The notes under the pieces: generated by a model | Database searches by the model: none | Told to the model about the DNA's origin: nothing | The model's input: only the letters and a program-made list of their open reading frames with translations | In this document: positions 36,304-44,953 of the stretch, one piece after another | Layout of the letters: every line of letters starts with the position of its first letter | How positions within the stretch are numbered: position 1 is the stretch's first letter | Source of the DNA: Kushneria phyllosphaerae | Lineage (GTDB): Bacteria; Pseudomonadota; Gammaproteobacteria; Pseudomonadales; Halomonadaceae | Direction of reading: 5' to 3' | Assembly: GCF_900312995.1 (NCBI RefSeq) | Contig: NZ_ONZI01000002.1 | Coordinates: 310,001-374,000, forward strand | DNA: 64,000 bases | Made by a program: the position numbers and the translations under genes

Positions 36304-37323
36304 ATGCGCTCGCTTTTGCTGATCCCACTACTGGCTTCTTTGACCCTGCCTGCCATGGCCGGGGATAACACCCCCGATGATGCCCCGGTCTATGGTCCCC
36401 GGCTGGAAGGATTCGACTACCCTTGGTCCCTGCACCGCTTCGAGCTGGACTCTCAGCAGCAGTCCCTTGAAATGATGTATATGGACGTGGCCCCACAGGG
36501 TAAATCCAACGGGGAGACGGTCGTGCTGATGCATGGCAAGAACTTTTGCGCCGCAACCTGGGAGAGCACCATCAAGGCGCTGACGCAAAAAGGGTATCGC
36601 GTGATTGCCCCGGATCAGATCGGTTTTTGTAAATCCAGCAAGCCGCAGCACTACCAGTACAGTCTTCATCAGCTGGCCGCCAACACGAATGCTTTGCTGT
36701 CACATATCGGGATCGAACGCGCCACCATCATGGGCCACTCGATGGGCGGCATGCTGGCCACCCGTTACACCCTGATGTACCCCGAGGCCACCCACCAGCT
36801 GGTGCTGGTTGACCCCATCGGGCTGGAAGACTGGAAGGCAAAGGGCGTGCCCTGGCAGTCGATCGACGACTGGTATGAAAGCGGCAAGAAGGCCAGCGCC
36901 GAGAAGATGCGCACCTATCAAAAAGAGACCTACTATGCCGGTCAGTGGCAACCCGAATATGACCGCTGGGTCGAGATGCAGGCCGGCATGTATCGCGGTG
37001 AAGGGCGTGACATTAATGCCTGGAGTCAGGCGCTGACCTACGACATGGTCTTCACTCAGCCCATCGTTTACGAGTTCGGCGACCTCAAGGTGCCCACGCT
37101 ATTGATTGTCGGCGACAAGGACAACACCGCGGTTGGCAAGGGTCTGGCATCCAAAGAGATTCAAAAAACATTGGGCCATTACGACGAGCTGGGGCCGAAA
37201 ATCGCCGAACAGATTCCGGCATCCACCTATGTTCATTTTGAGGATCTGGGCCACTCACCTCAGGTACAGGCGCCTGAGCGCTTTCATGCAGCACTGCTGA
37301 AATGGCTCAACCAGGGACACTGA
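36304..37323 (+). CDS. Exported alpha/beta hydrolase
   Basis: The 339-residue enzyme starts with a signal peptide (SLLLIPLLASLTLPAMAGD) and should be periplasmic. The alpha/beta-hydrolase pattern is complete: LMHGKNFCAATW (oxyanion loop), nucleophile Ser146 in GHSMGG, an acidic residue in IVGDKDNTA and the late EDLGHSPQVQAPE histidine. The family covers esterases, haloalkane dehalogenases and similar enzymes; nothing narrows the substrate. AGGA eight bases before ATG sets the start well inside the longer frame beginning at 36121. It converges with nfi. Confidence 0.85.
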   Translation: MRSLLLIPLLASLTLPAMAGDNTPDDAPVYGPRLEGFDYPWSLHRFELDSQQQSLEMMYMDVAPQGKSNGETVVLMHGKNFCAATWESTIKALTQKGYRVIAPDQIGFCKSSKPQHYQYSLHQLAANTNALLSHIGIERATIMGHSMGGMLATRYTLMYPEATHQLVLVDPIGLEDWKAKGVPWQSIDDWYESGKKASAEKMRTYQKETYYAGQWQPEYDRWVEMQAGMYRGEGRDINAWSQALTYDMVFTQPIVYEFGDLKVPTLLIVGDKDNTAVGKGLASKEIQKTLGHYDELGPKIAEQIPASTYVHFEDLGHSPQVQAPERFHAALLKWLNQGH

Positions 37324-37351
37324 GCCATTCGATAAGGGTAACGGTATATTT

Positions 37352-38080
37352 TCAGAACGGCAGCGTATCCTGCTCGGGCGCGGCATCACCTTCAGGGCAG
37401 CGCGTCTCGGCAGTACGGCGAGAGGCAAGGCGGTCGGCCTGTCGTGTCGGCTCGGGCAGCTTATAACGGGTCAGACACTGCATCACCCAGTGAATCGACC
37501 TTTCGAGCGATATCCGGTGGCCGATCGAGATATAAAGCGGCTTGACCTGCTCACGCGTGCGCAAAACAGCCCCGATGGTCTCATTGCGATGGGTCAGAGG
37601 GACCCAGCTGCCGCGCGCTTCGGGTACCTCATCATTCCGGCCGCACAAGCGGCTTTTGCCGACACCGATGGCCGGTATATCGAGCCAGAGCCCCAGATGC
37701 GCGGCAATGCCCAGACGACGTGGGTGCGCAATGCCCATGCCGTCCACCATCAGCAGATCAGGCGTGATGGAAAGCTGCTCGAAGGCTTCAAGCGCCGCCG
37801 GCAACTCTCGAAAACTCAAAAGCCCGGGAATGTAGGGCATCCTTGTGGGGGTGCGATGCAACACGCGCTCAACGATTTCCAGCGACGGCCAGCGCATGAC
37901 GACGATCACCGCACGCGTGGTCTCTCCACCTTCTTCAAAACCGATATCCACGCCGGCGATATGGCTGATCTCTCCTGTCTGGTCACAGCATACGATGCGC
38001 GGTGCCAGTAATTTCTGTAGCGCGATGGCGCTTTCGGGCTCAATGGTCCATTCATGCAATGGCTGGCGTTTTGATGCCAT
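37352..38080 (-). CDS. nfi: Endonuclease V (deoxyinosine 3'-endonuclease)
   Basis: The 242-residue protein matches endonuclease V, which nicks DNA near deoxyinosine and other deaminated bases. Conserved motifs: AGVDIGFEE (Asp45 metal ligand), YIPGLLSFRELPA (damage wedge), LLMVDGMGIAHPRRLGIAAHLG and GVGKSRLCG. It has a C-terminal extension of about 20 Arg/Glu/Pro-rich residues compared with E. coli Nfi. AGGAGGG stands close to ATG. Convergent with the hydrolase gene; followed on the right by the deaD terminator region. Confidence 0.94.
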   Translation of the reverse strand: MASKRQPLHEWTIEPESAIALQKLLAPRIVCCDQTGEISHIAGVDIGFEEGGETTRAVIVVMRWPSLEIVERVLHRTPTRMPYIPGLLSFRELPAALEAFEQLSITPDLLMVDGMGIAHPRRLGIAAHLGLWLDIPAIGVGKSRLCGRNDEVPEARGSWVPLTHRNETIGAVLRTREQVKPLYISIGHRISLERSIHWVMQCLTRYKLPEPTRQADRLASRRTAETRCPEGDAAPEQDTLPF

Positions 38081-38195
38081 GCACCCTCCTGATCATCGTA
38101 TCCTTTGACTGTGGTGTGAGCGTAGACAACGCCTGTCATGACGCGCCACTTCCATAAACCATGCCGATTCCTGACGCACCACGAGACCCGACATA

Positions 38196-38228
38196 CAAAA
38201 AGGCCCCCTGCCGGTAGGCAGGGGGCCT
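38196..38228 (-). terminator. Rho-independent terminator of deaD
   Basis: AGGCCCCCTGCC / GGCAGGGGGCCT, a perfect 12-bp stem with a GGTA loop, followed on the minus strand by five T residues; 52 bases after the deaD stop. Confidence 0.92.
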
Positions 38229-38280
38229 TTCGTCATGCCTGTCATGCGGGTGCGCCTGTTAACGCACCGGCATCACGACC

Positions 38281-39987
38281 TCAGGAGGCCTGCTGGCGAC
38301 GCTCGGTGCGACCTTCGCTCTGACCGCCTTCGGGGCGACCGCTGTCCTTGCTGATCTCGAGCGGGCGGCCACCGACACGCGCACGTGCCATCTTGGCCAG
38401 CACGGTCTCGGGCAGGCTGGTGGGCAGCTCGACGAGGCTGTGCGTCTGACGGATATCAATGCGACCGATACGGGCGCCTTCGATGCCGCCTTCATTGGCG
38501 AGTGCACCGACCAGCTGGCCCGGCTTGATGTTGTCGCGATGGCCAACGGCAAGGCGATAACGGGTCATGCCTTCTGTCGAACCACCCTGACGACGCGGCG
38601 CCCGGCGCTCACCGCCCTTCTCCGGACGATCGCCACGCTCAGGACGTTCGCTGCGCGGATTGGACTTCGGCAGCGAGCGAATCGGCGGCTCTCCAGCACG
38701 GGCAAGGCTTGCAAAGACGCAGGCCAGATCGATTGGATCGATCCCCTCTTCCAGCAGTGATTCGACCATTGCACGCTGATGCTCATGACCACGCTCGAGC
38801 ATGGCTTCGGCACGCGCCTTGAACTTCTCGTCACGGTGCGCACGCATGGTCTTCTCGTCAGGAAGCTCCATGATTTCAATTTTCTGTCCGGTGGCCTGCT
38901 CGAGCCAGCGGATCTTGCGCACTTCACGACCCCCGGCAAAGGTGATTGCCGTGCCTTCACGACCAGCACGGCCGGTACGGCCGATGCGGTGGATATAGGC
39001 TTCGGTGTCGTGGGGCATATCAAAGTTGATGACGTGCGTGATACGCGGTACATCGAGACCACGGGCGGCGACGTCGGTGGCCACCAGCACATCGACCTTG
39101 CCCTTTTTCAGGCGCTGCACGGTGCGCTCACGCAGGCTCTGATCGAGATCACCGGACAGCGGCGCCGCGGCAATGCCACGGGCGACCAGCTGATCAACCA
39201 GCGTGGTGCAGGAGGCACGAGTTCGTACGAAAACGATGGCTGCATCAACGGCTTCGACTTCGACGATTCGAGCCAGTGCTTCAATCTTGGCCGGGCCTTC
39301 AACGCGACACAGACGCTGCTGAATGGTGGTTGTGGCCGCACGCGCTTCGATCTGCACGGTAATCGGGTCAACCAGATAGCGGCTGACGATGCGAGAAATT
39401 TCCGGTGGCAGCGTGGCGGAGAAGAACACGCGCTGCGCATCGGTCGGGGTGTCCTTGAGGACGCGCTTGACGTCATCAATGAAGCCCATGCGAAGCATTT
39501 CGTCGGCTTCGTCGAGCACCAGCGCATTCAGGCCGGTCAGGCTCAGCGAGCCGCGGTCCAGGTGGTCAATGACGCGACCCGGCGTACCCACGACGATCTG
39601 GCCGCCGCTTTTCAGGCCGCGCATCTGTTCGCGGTAGTCCTGACCACCGCACAGCGTGACGACCTCAAGACCCTTGATGTTCTGACCATAGCGACTGAAG
39701 GCTACGGCAACCTGCTGGGCGAGTTCGCGTGTCGGGGCCAGTACCAGCACCTGCGGTTCGCGACGCTCAAGATCAAGTTTGGAGAGCAGCGGCAAGGCAA
39801 AGGCTGCCGTTTTGCCGGTGCCGGTTTGCGCCTGACCCAAAAGGTCAGCGCCTTCCAGAAGCGATGGAATGGTCTGCGCCTGAATGGGAGACGGTGTTTC
39901 GTAGCCCAGAGATACAAGAGATTCGAGAACAGCAGGCAGCAGCGCCATGTCACCGAAAGTCGGCGAGGCAACGGAAGTAGAAGTCAT
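38281..39987 (-). CDS. deaD: DEAD-box RNA helicase DeaD/CsdA
   Basis: The 568-residue helicase has Walker A AQTGTGKT at 53-60, PTRELA at 85-90, TPGR at 135-138, DEAD at 159-162, SAT in FFSATLPPE and the HRIGRTGRAGR box; after the helicase core come an Arg/Glu/Gly-rich linker and a DbpA-like RNA-binding domain (RYRLAVGHRDNIKPGQLVGA), then a charged tail. CsdA works in ribosome assembly and mRNA decay, especially in the cold. A structured 481-base gap precedes it, in keeping with long leaders of cold-shock genes. AAGGTG precedes the ATG. Confidence 0.94.
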   Translation of the reverse strand: MTSTSVASPTFGDMALLPAVLESLVSLGYETPSPIQAQTIPSLLEGADLLGQAQTGTGKTAAFALPLLSKLDLERREPQVLVLAPTRELAQQVAVAFSRYGQNIKGLEVVTLCGGQDYREQMRGLKSGGQIVVGTPGRVIDHLDRGSLSLTGLNALVLDEADEMLRMGFIDDVKRVLKDTPTDAQRVFFSATLPPEISRIVSRYLVDPITVQIEARAATTTIQQRLCRVEGPAKIEALARIVEVEAVDAAIVFVRTRASCTTLVDQLVARGIAAAPLSGDLDQSLRERTVQRLKKGKVDVLVATDVAARGLDVPRITHVINFDMPHDTEAYIHRIGRTGRAGREGTAITFAGGREVRKIRWLEQATGQKIEIMELPDEKTMRAHRDEKFKARAEAMLERGHEHQRAMVESLLEEGIDPIDLACVFASLARAGEPPIRSLPKSNPRSERPERGDRPEKGGERRAPRRQGGSTEGMTRYRLAVGHRDNIKPGQLVGALANEGGIEGARIGRIDIRQTHSLVELPTSLPETVLAKMARARVGGRPLEISKDSGRPEGGQSEGRTERRQQAS

Positions 39988-40468
39988 GTCACACCTTATA
40001 AGCCGGCATTGGGCCGGCGGGGGAAAATGTCTGGTCGGGAGACACTCATCGGACGATAGACATATCGGATGGTTCCCGGACCGGTCGCACTCGTATCGTC
40101 ACGATTTGTCCGCACAACAGACGAACAAACGACGACATCCGTGGCATGTGGCGACCGTTATTGCATCTGGGCAACACGTCATACGCGGCGACCGACAGGT
40201 CGTGGCAGTCACTGCCGTCGTATGGTGCCCAATGCTCCATCGATGCGTGGGCGCTATGGCGCCTTGGAGAATCGTCCCCTACGCAACGGCAGTCTCAATG
40301 GGGGCGAATCAGCAGAGATGGCAGGGTCTTCACAAGCGAGGTGGACATAATCTATCACAGCCGGGTCGGTAGTGCACGCCGAAAGTCGAAGACATGCGAA
40401 ATGACAGGGCGCCATCACATTGATGGCCCCTGCTGATGGGGGTGATCTACGGTGCGTCAATTGGCCGT
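39988..40468 (-). promoter_or_regulatory. 481-base region upstream of deaD, possible long leader
   Basis: No gene is recognised on either strand. Directly before the deaD ribosome site a GCCGGC/GCCGGC hairpin (40002-40007 and 40013-40018) could sequester translation start. Farther on, GCCATCA/TGATGGC (40411-40417 and 40421-40427) makes a 7-bp hairpin 42 bases past the yqjG stop, perhaps its 3' end, though without a T-run. A cold-responsive leader for deaD is inferred from known csdA biology, not proven by sequence. Confidence 0.4.
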
Positions 40469-41479
40469 TTAGTCGTGATGGGACTGCCAGATGCCCTTGC
40501 CGGGCAGACGCTCGCGATCGTGCGGACGATCAAGATCAAGCTCGGGGCCCAGCGGCACAATGGCGTTGGGATTGATTCCCGGATGGCTGCCATAGTAATG
40601 GCGCTTGATGTGCGCCATGTTGACGGTCTCGGCAATCTCCGGCCACTGGTAGAGTTCACGCAGGTAGTTCGACAGCGCCGGGTAATCCTCGATGCGACGA
40701 AGATTGCACTTGAAGTGGCTGTAATAGACGCTGTCAAAACGGACAAGCGTTGTAAAAAGGCGGATGTCGGCTTCGGTCAGATATTCGCCGGCAAGGTAAC
40801 GGCGCTCGTCGAGCAACCCTTCCAGTCGATCCAGCGTTTCAAAAAGCGCAGTGACATGCGTTTCATACACTTTCTGATCAGTGGCAAACCCGGCCTTGTA
40901 GACGCCGTTATTGACCCGGTCATACACCTCAGCGTTGAGACGGTCGATCTCGTCGCGCAGTGGCACGGGATAAAGGTCAAGATGATTGCCGGTCAGCTCA
41001 TCAAACGCCGTGTTGAAGATACGCATCAGATCGGAAGATTCATTATTGACAATGCGCGATATCTTCTTGTCCCACAGCACAGGAACCGTGACGCGCCCCG
41101 TATAGTGCGGGTCCGTCAACGTATAAAGCTGATAGTGGCGACGCACGCCATTAACCGGATCACCACTTGAGCCTTCATCGAGCTCGTATGTCCAACCCTC
41201 ATCCAGCATGTACGGACTGGTGATGGACACGCCCATCAGCTCGGATAGCCCTTTCAGGCGACGCATGATCAGCGCACGATGCGCCCACGGACAGGCCAGC
41301 GAAACATAAAGATGAAAGCGATTGCTGCCGGCGCTGACGCTTTTTTGCCCCTCCGGACCAGGGTCACCGTCAGGCGTCACCCAGTCCCGCAGCTTTGCCG
41401 ACTCGCGAACAAACTCGCCGTTATTACCTTTGGTGTCATACCAGCGGTCTACCCACTGCCCTTCAACCAGTAAACCCAT
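40469..41479 (-). CDS. yqjG: Glutathionyl-hydroquinone reductase (YqjG/EcmA-type GST)
   Basis: The 336-residue protein belongs to the Xi-class glutathione transferases that reduce glutathionyl-hydroquinones. The catalytic cysteine is Cys63 in SLACPWAHR, with the conserved NRFHLYVS strand before it, VPVLWDKK (cis-Pro) and IVNNESSDLMRIFN glutathione-binding segments, and a C-terminal helical domain with TEADIRLFTTLVRFDSVY. AAGGAG six bases before ATG. It lies downstream of a LysR gene on the same strand, which may control it. Confidence 0.94.
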   Translation of the reverse strand: MGLLVEGQWVDRWYDTKGNNGEFVRESAKLRDWVTPDGDPGPEGQKSVSAGSNRFHLYVSLACPWAHRALIMRRLKGLSELMGVSITSPYMLDEGWTYELDEGSSGDPVNGVRRHYQLYTLTDPHYTGRVTVPVLWDKKISRIVNNESSDLMRIFNTAFDELTGNHLDLYPVPLRDEIDRLNAEVYDRVNNGVYKAGFATDQKVYETHVTALFETLDRLEGLLDERRYLAGEYLTEADIRLFTTLVRFDSVYYSHFKCNLRRIEDYPALSNYLRELYQWPEIAETVNMAHIKRHYYGSHPGINPNAIVPLGPELDLDRPHDRERLPGKGIWQSHHD

Positions 41480-41599
41480 GACAGTCTCCTTGCCCGGATC
41501 AAGCCCTCACCGGGAAACGCATGTTCGGGCCGTGAGGATAGTCGCTCCTGGCGTCGTTGACACCTCAATCGGCCAGCCCCCTGCCCTGCCTTTAAACCA

Positions 41600-42481
41600 T
41601 CAGGTCCGAAACTCAAGGCGCAGCGCCTCTGCCATGGCCTGAACGGCCGGTCCCACACCCTCCATATCATTGATGTATAGAGAAAGCGGCACTTCCCGGA
41701 TGCCACCGGCCTGCAGCGGCAGCGCCTTGAGCTGTCCATTGTCCAGCAGGGGCTGAACCCGGGGCTGCGATACCCAGGCAAACCCCAGGCCGCGGGTCAG
41801 AATATCCAGACAGGTCGCAACATGAGAGACCGTCCAACGCTGTTCGGCCTTGAGCCAGCCACTGTCGTTTTGTTCGCGCAGAGCGGAATCTCGCGTCACG
41901 ATCTGGCGGTGCTGTCGAAGATCACGCAAATCCAGAGGTCGATTCAGCTGATGCAACGCATGATCGGGGTGCGCCACGGCGATGAAGCGGATGGCGCCCA
42001 AAAGCTCGCCCAGGTAACCCGGCACCGGCAGACCGCAGATCAAAAGATCCACGCGATTGTCCAGCAACATCTCTATCCCACCGTTGAGCACCGCCTCATG
42101 AAGCTGAATCCGCGTATGCGGATACCGGTCAGAAAACCGGTCAAGGGCATAACACAATGTTTCAGGCCCGAGAATCTGATCGATCGCGATGGCGATCTCG
42201 GCCTCAAGCCCTCCCGAGAGACTGTCTGCAACGGCTTCAAGAGTATCGGCACTTTCCAGCAGCTGACGTGCCCGGCGCAGCAGCATCTCTCCCGACTCGG
42301 TCAGGCGCAGCTGTCGACCGCTGGTATCAAGCAGCTGCACCCCCAGCTGGGCTTCAAGCTTGTGGACGGCATGATTGATGCTTGAAGGGCTTTTATGGAT
42401 CGCTTCTGCAGCACGCACGAAGCCACCATGATCCACCACCGCTGCCAGCATTTTCCATTGGACCAGCGTGACTCGGGCCAT
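41600..42481 (-). CDS. LysR-family transcriptional regulator
   Basis: The 293-residue protein has an N-terminal winged helix (ARVTLVQWKMLAAVVDHGGF, then AAEAIHKSPSSINHAVHKLE with recognition helix) and a periplasmic-binding-type effector domain from about residue 90. AGGA six bases upstream of the ATG at 42481 decides the start over a TTG five codons earlier. It is followed, same strand, by yqjG (120-base gap), so it might regulate that gene; it also borders the long AT-rich gap on its other side. Ligand unknown. Confidence 0.9.
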   Translation of the reverse strand: MARVTLVQWKMLAAVVDHGGFVRAAEAIHKSPSSINHAVHKLEAQLGVQLLDTSGRQLRLTESGEMLLRRARQLLESADTLEAVADSLSGGLEAEIAIAIDQILGPETLCYALDRFSDRYPHTRIQLHEAVLNGGIEMLLDNRVDLLICGLPVPGYLGELLGAIRFIAVAHPDHALHQLNRPLDLRDLRQHRQIVTRDSALREQNDSGWLKAEQRWTVSHVATCLDILTRGLGFAWVSQPRVQPLLDNGQLKALPLQAGGIREVPLSLYINDMEGVGPAVQAMAEALRLEFRT

Positions 42482-43183
42482 GTTACATCCTGTCAACCAA
42501 AGAGAGCATCGATATGTTTTATACGACCTATTAGATCAATTCTGCACTGAAAAATTCTTTCCAATCATGCAGCTAAATGCTTCGATCAGCACAGTATCAG
42601 TATAATCCGCTACGTAAGAGATCATTAACACCCGACATAAAGAAGAAAAACAAAACCCCTTTTCAACATAACAAAATAATACAATGCGGATTAAATCGGT
42701 ATTCAAAACATCCTTTAAATTTATTTTTAATACCGGTCATTTTTTAAAAAATATGTGTCTTTTTAAAGTCTTTTTTTTCTAAAAACAACTCACCATTTAC
42801 AGGATTAATGCATAAAAAAGGCATCACGTGCATTTCAGGTTCAGCATCAAAAAACTGTTCATACATCCAGTGTCAAACAACCATAATCGATACATCTTCT
42901 ACAGCCATATGAGGGTGTATCCCGGGGCGTCAGCACGACAGCCATGCGGCGGCGGCAGGAAAAGCCATGCCAACCAGGTATGTCATACCTCTAATTCAAA
43001 AAATTATTCCTGTACAATAATTTCACAATGACTCGCAGCACAATCAAGCGCATGTACAGGACGTATTAACCTGCAATAAAGGTGGTCAATTTAATGGCGT
43101 TCGCACTAGGCATATCATTGCCCTTGAGGTAAGGTAATCCGGCCTTTATCCCTTTTATCTATCTGTATACGGCGCTCACAATC
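42482..43183. promoter_or_regulatory. 702-base AT-rich gap with several palindromes
   Basis: Much richer in A/T than all other parts of the window, with runs of T (for example 42771-42778). No credible gene: a 67-codon frame at 42828 lacks a ribosome site. AGGTATGTCATACCT (42976-42990) is a perfect 15-bp palindrome of the kind bound by GntR/FCD regulators; AAATTATT/AATAATTT (43001-43008, 43016-43023) is an inverted repeat with a 7-base spacer; CCTGTACA (43009-43016) recurs inverted as TGTACAGG (43053-43060). These lie 120-210 bases before the M23 peptidase gene, suggesting its promoter is heavily controlled. Confidence 0.5.
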
Positions 43184-44866
43184 ATGTTGCGAATTTTTCG
43201 TTCGCTACCCCGCACGCACAGGCTCTTATTGTTACCGGTTACCGCCATGGTTGGCGTGTTGGGTGCGCATCAGCTTTACCAGAATACGAACACCTCGGCT
43301 GCGACCGATGCCACGGTCGCAGAATTTCAACAGGCGACACAGCCTATTAGCATTGCGCTTGCGGACACACAGGAGCAGGCGCGCGCCTTCAGCCAGCCAA
43401 CGCATCTCGAGATTGCCGGCGCACTGGCACTGGCGACACCTGCACCAGAACGTGTTGCCAACACCAGCCAGCTCAACGTCAAACAGGCGCTGGCCGTGGC
43501 TTCCAACCTCTCTGCCATGAATGCCGAGGCAATGCTTGGCAACGACCTCGCCACCGATAATGACGAGATGGCCATTGCCCGCGCCGATCATGTCACGGGC
43601 ATGGGTAATGGTCTGAGCGGTCATACGTCCTACGTCGATAACTTCAACGACGACGACACCGGTGATTACACCGGTTCCGGCGATGAAAGCCTCAACGATC
43701 AGTTCTCACTGAGCAGCCAGATCGAGACCCGCGAGCCCTATACGCCCGAATGGCAGACCTACAAGGTTCAAAAGGGCGATACCTTTGCAGAGCTTGCAGA
43801 GCACAGTCTGGGGCTGGGTTACAGCGAAGTGCTCAAACTGATTGATGATGCGCCTGACAAAAAGGCACTGACCAATCTTCGCGTTGGCAACGAGCTGGAC
43901 TACAAGGTCGACAAGGATGGCCACCTGCTGGCGCTGCGCGTCATGCAGAATACGCGCCGCGGCTATCTGTTCGAGCGCGACAGTGCTGATGAAAGCTTTG
44001 CCGTCAACGACATTGAACGTACCGGTGAAGCCACACAGCGGCTTTTCGCCGGAACGGTCAGTGGCAGCTTCGGTTCATCGGCACGCGCTACCGGCCTTTC
44101 CAGCGGCGAAGTGGCCGAGCTGATCTCGGTGCTGGGCAAAAAGCTCGACTTCAGCCGTTCGGCCCGCGCCGGCGACAGGTTTCAGGTTCTGGTCGAGTCG
44201 GATGTGATTGATGGCCAGCCCTTCGACTCCCGCATTCTGGCGGCCCATTACGAAGGTCGCGACGATCTCACTATCCTGCGTCATGACGGCGATTACTATA
44301 CGCCCGACGGCAAGGGCCTTGACCCGGCGTTCAACCGTTATCCCTTCAAGGGGCACTATCGCATCAGCTCGCCGTTCAATCTCAAGCGGCATCATCCGAT
44401 CACGGGGCGCATCTCTCCCCATAAGGGCACCGATTTTGCCATGCCGGTCGGCACTACAGTTCGCGCCCCGGCCGATGGTCGTGTCACGAAGGTGGTCAGT
44501 CATCCGCTGGCCGGCAAATATATCGTGATCACCCATGACAATGGCTATCAAACCCGTTATCTCCACCTTTCAAAGCCGGAGGTCAAACCAGGTCAGCGCG
44601 TGAAGATGGGGCAGGAAATCGCCAAATCAGGCAATACCGGCCGCAGTACCGGCGCGCATCTTCACTATGAGATCATCGCCAATGGCTCACAGGTCAATGC
44701 CATGCGCGTCAAACTGCCGGGCGGACGTTCACTGACCGGCAAGGAGCTGGCAAGCTTCAAGACCGAGTCAAAAGAACTTCTGGCCAAGCTTGAAACGGCC
44801 GACAACAACCGTGCCGTGGCTCAGGTCCATCATGATGACAAGAAGGACAAGGACGACGAGTCCTGA
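43184..44866 (+). CDS. M23 (LytM) peptidoglycan endopeptidase, MepM-like
   Basis: The 560-residue protein has a short N-terminal membrane anchor (LLLLPVTAMVGVLGAH), a low-complexity acidic stretch (about 140-175), a LysM-like/OapA-type segment (TYKVQKGDTFAELAEHSLGL, ~192-250), and a C-terminal LytM domain with zinc ligands His413 and Asp417 (HKGTDFAMP) and His492-Leu-His494. MepM-type enzymes cut peptide crosslinks to allow wall growth. The tail is very rich in Asp, Lys and His. Relatives are near 440 residues, so the N-terminal acidic part is long. Its upstream region is the most operator-like in the window. Confidence 0.88.
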   Translation: MLRIFRSLPRTHRLLLLPVTAMVGVLGAHQLYQNTNTSAATDATVAEFQQATQPISIALADTQEQARAFSQPTHLEIAGALALATPAPERVANTSQLNVKQALAVASNLSAMNAEAMLGNDLATDNDEMAIARADHVTGMGNGLSGHTSYVDNFNDDDTGDYTGSGDESLNDQFSLSSQIETREPYTPEWQTYKVQKGDTFAELAEHSLGLGYSEVLKLIDDAPDKKALTNLRVGNELDYKVDKDGHLLALRVMQNTRRGYLFERDSADESFAVNDIERTGEATQRLFAGTVSGSFGSSARATGLSSGEVAELISVLGKKLDFSRSARAGDRFQVLVESDVIDGQPFDSRILAAHYEGRDDLTILRHDGDYYTPDGKGLDPAFNRYPFKGHYRISSPFNLKRHHPITGRISPHKGTDFAMPVGTTVRAPADGRVTKVVSHPLAGKYIVITHDNGYQTRYLHLSKPEVKPGQRVKMGQEIAKSGNTGRSTGAHLHYEIIANGSQVNAMRVKLPGGRSLTGKELASFKTESKELLAKLETADNNRAVAQVHHDDKKDKDDES

Positions 44867-44898
44867 TCCCCTGCCTCATCCCATGATGTACCGGCCAC

Positions 44899-44928
44899 AA
44901 AAAACGCCCCTTCATGGGGCGTTTTTTT
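44899..44928. terminator. Bidirectional terminator between the M23 gene and the outer-membrane factor gene
   Basis: ACGCCCC / GGGGCGT (44904-44910 and 44916-44922), loop TTCAT, A-run before, seven T after. Serves both convergent genes. Confidence 0.9.
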
Positions 44929-44953
44929 ATGGCAGCCTTTCTCAACAACCAGC

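Noticed and set aside
38779..40059. A 426-codon open frame antisense to deaD
   Set aside because: Shadow of the conserved helicase; translation has no recognisable domains.
42828..43031. A 67-codon frame in the AT-rich gap
   Set aside because: No ribosome site, unlikely composition, and it runs across the palindromes.
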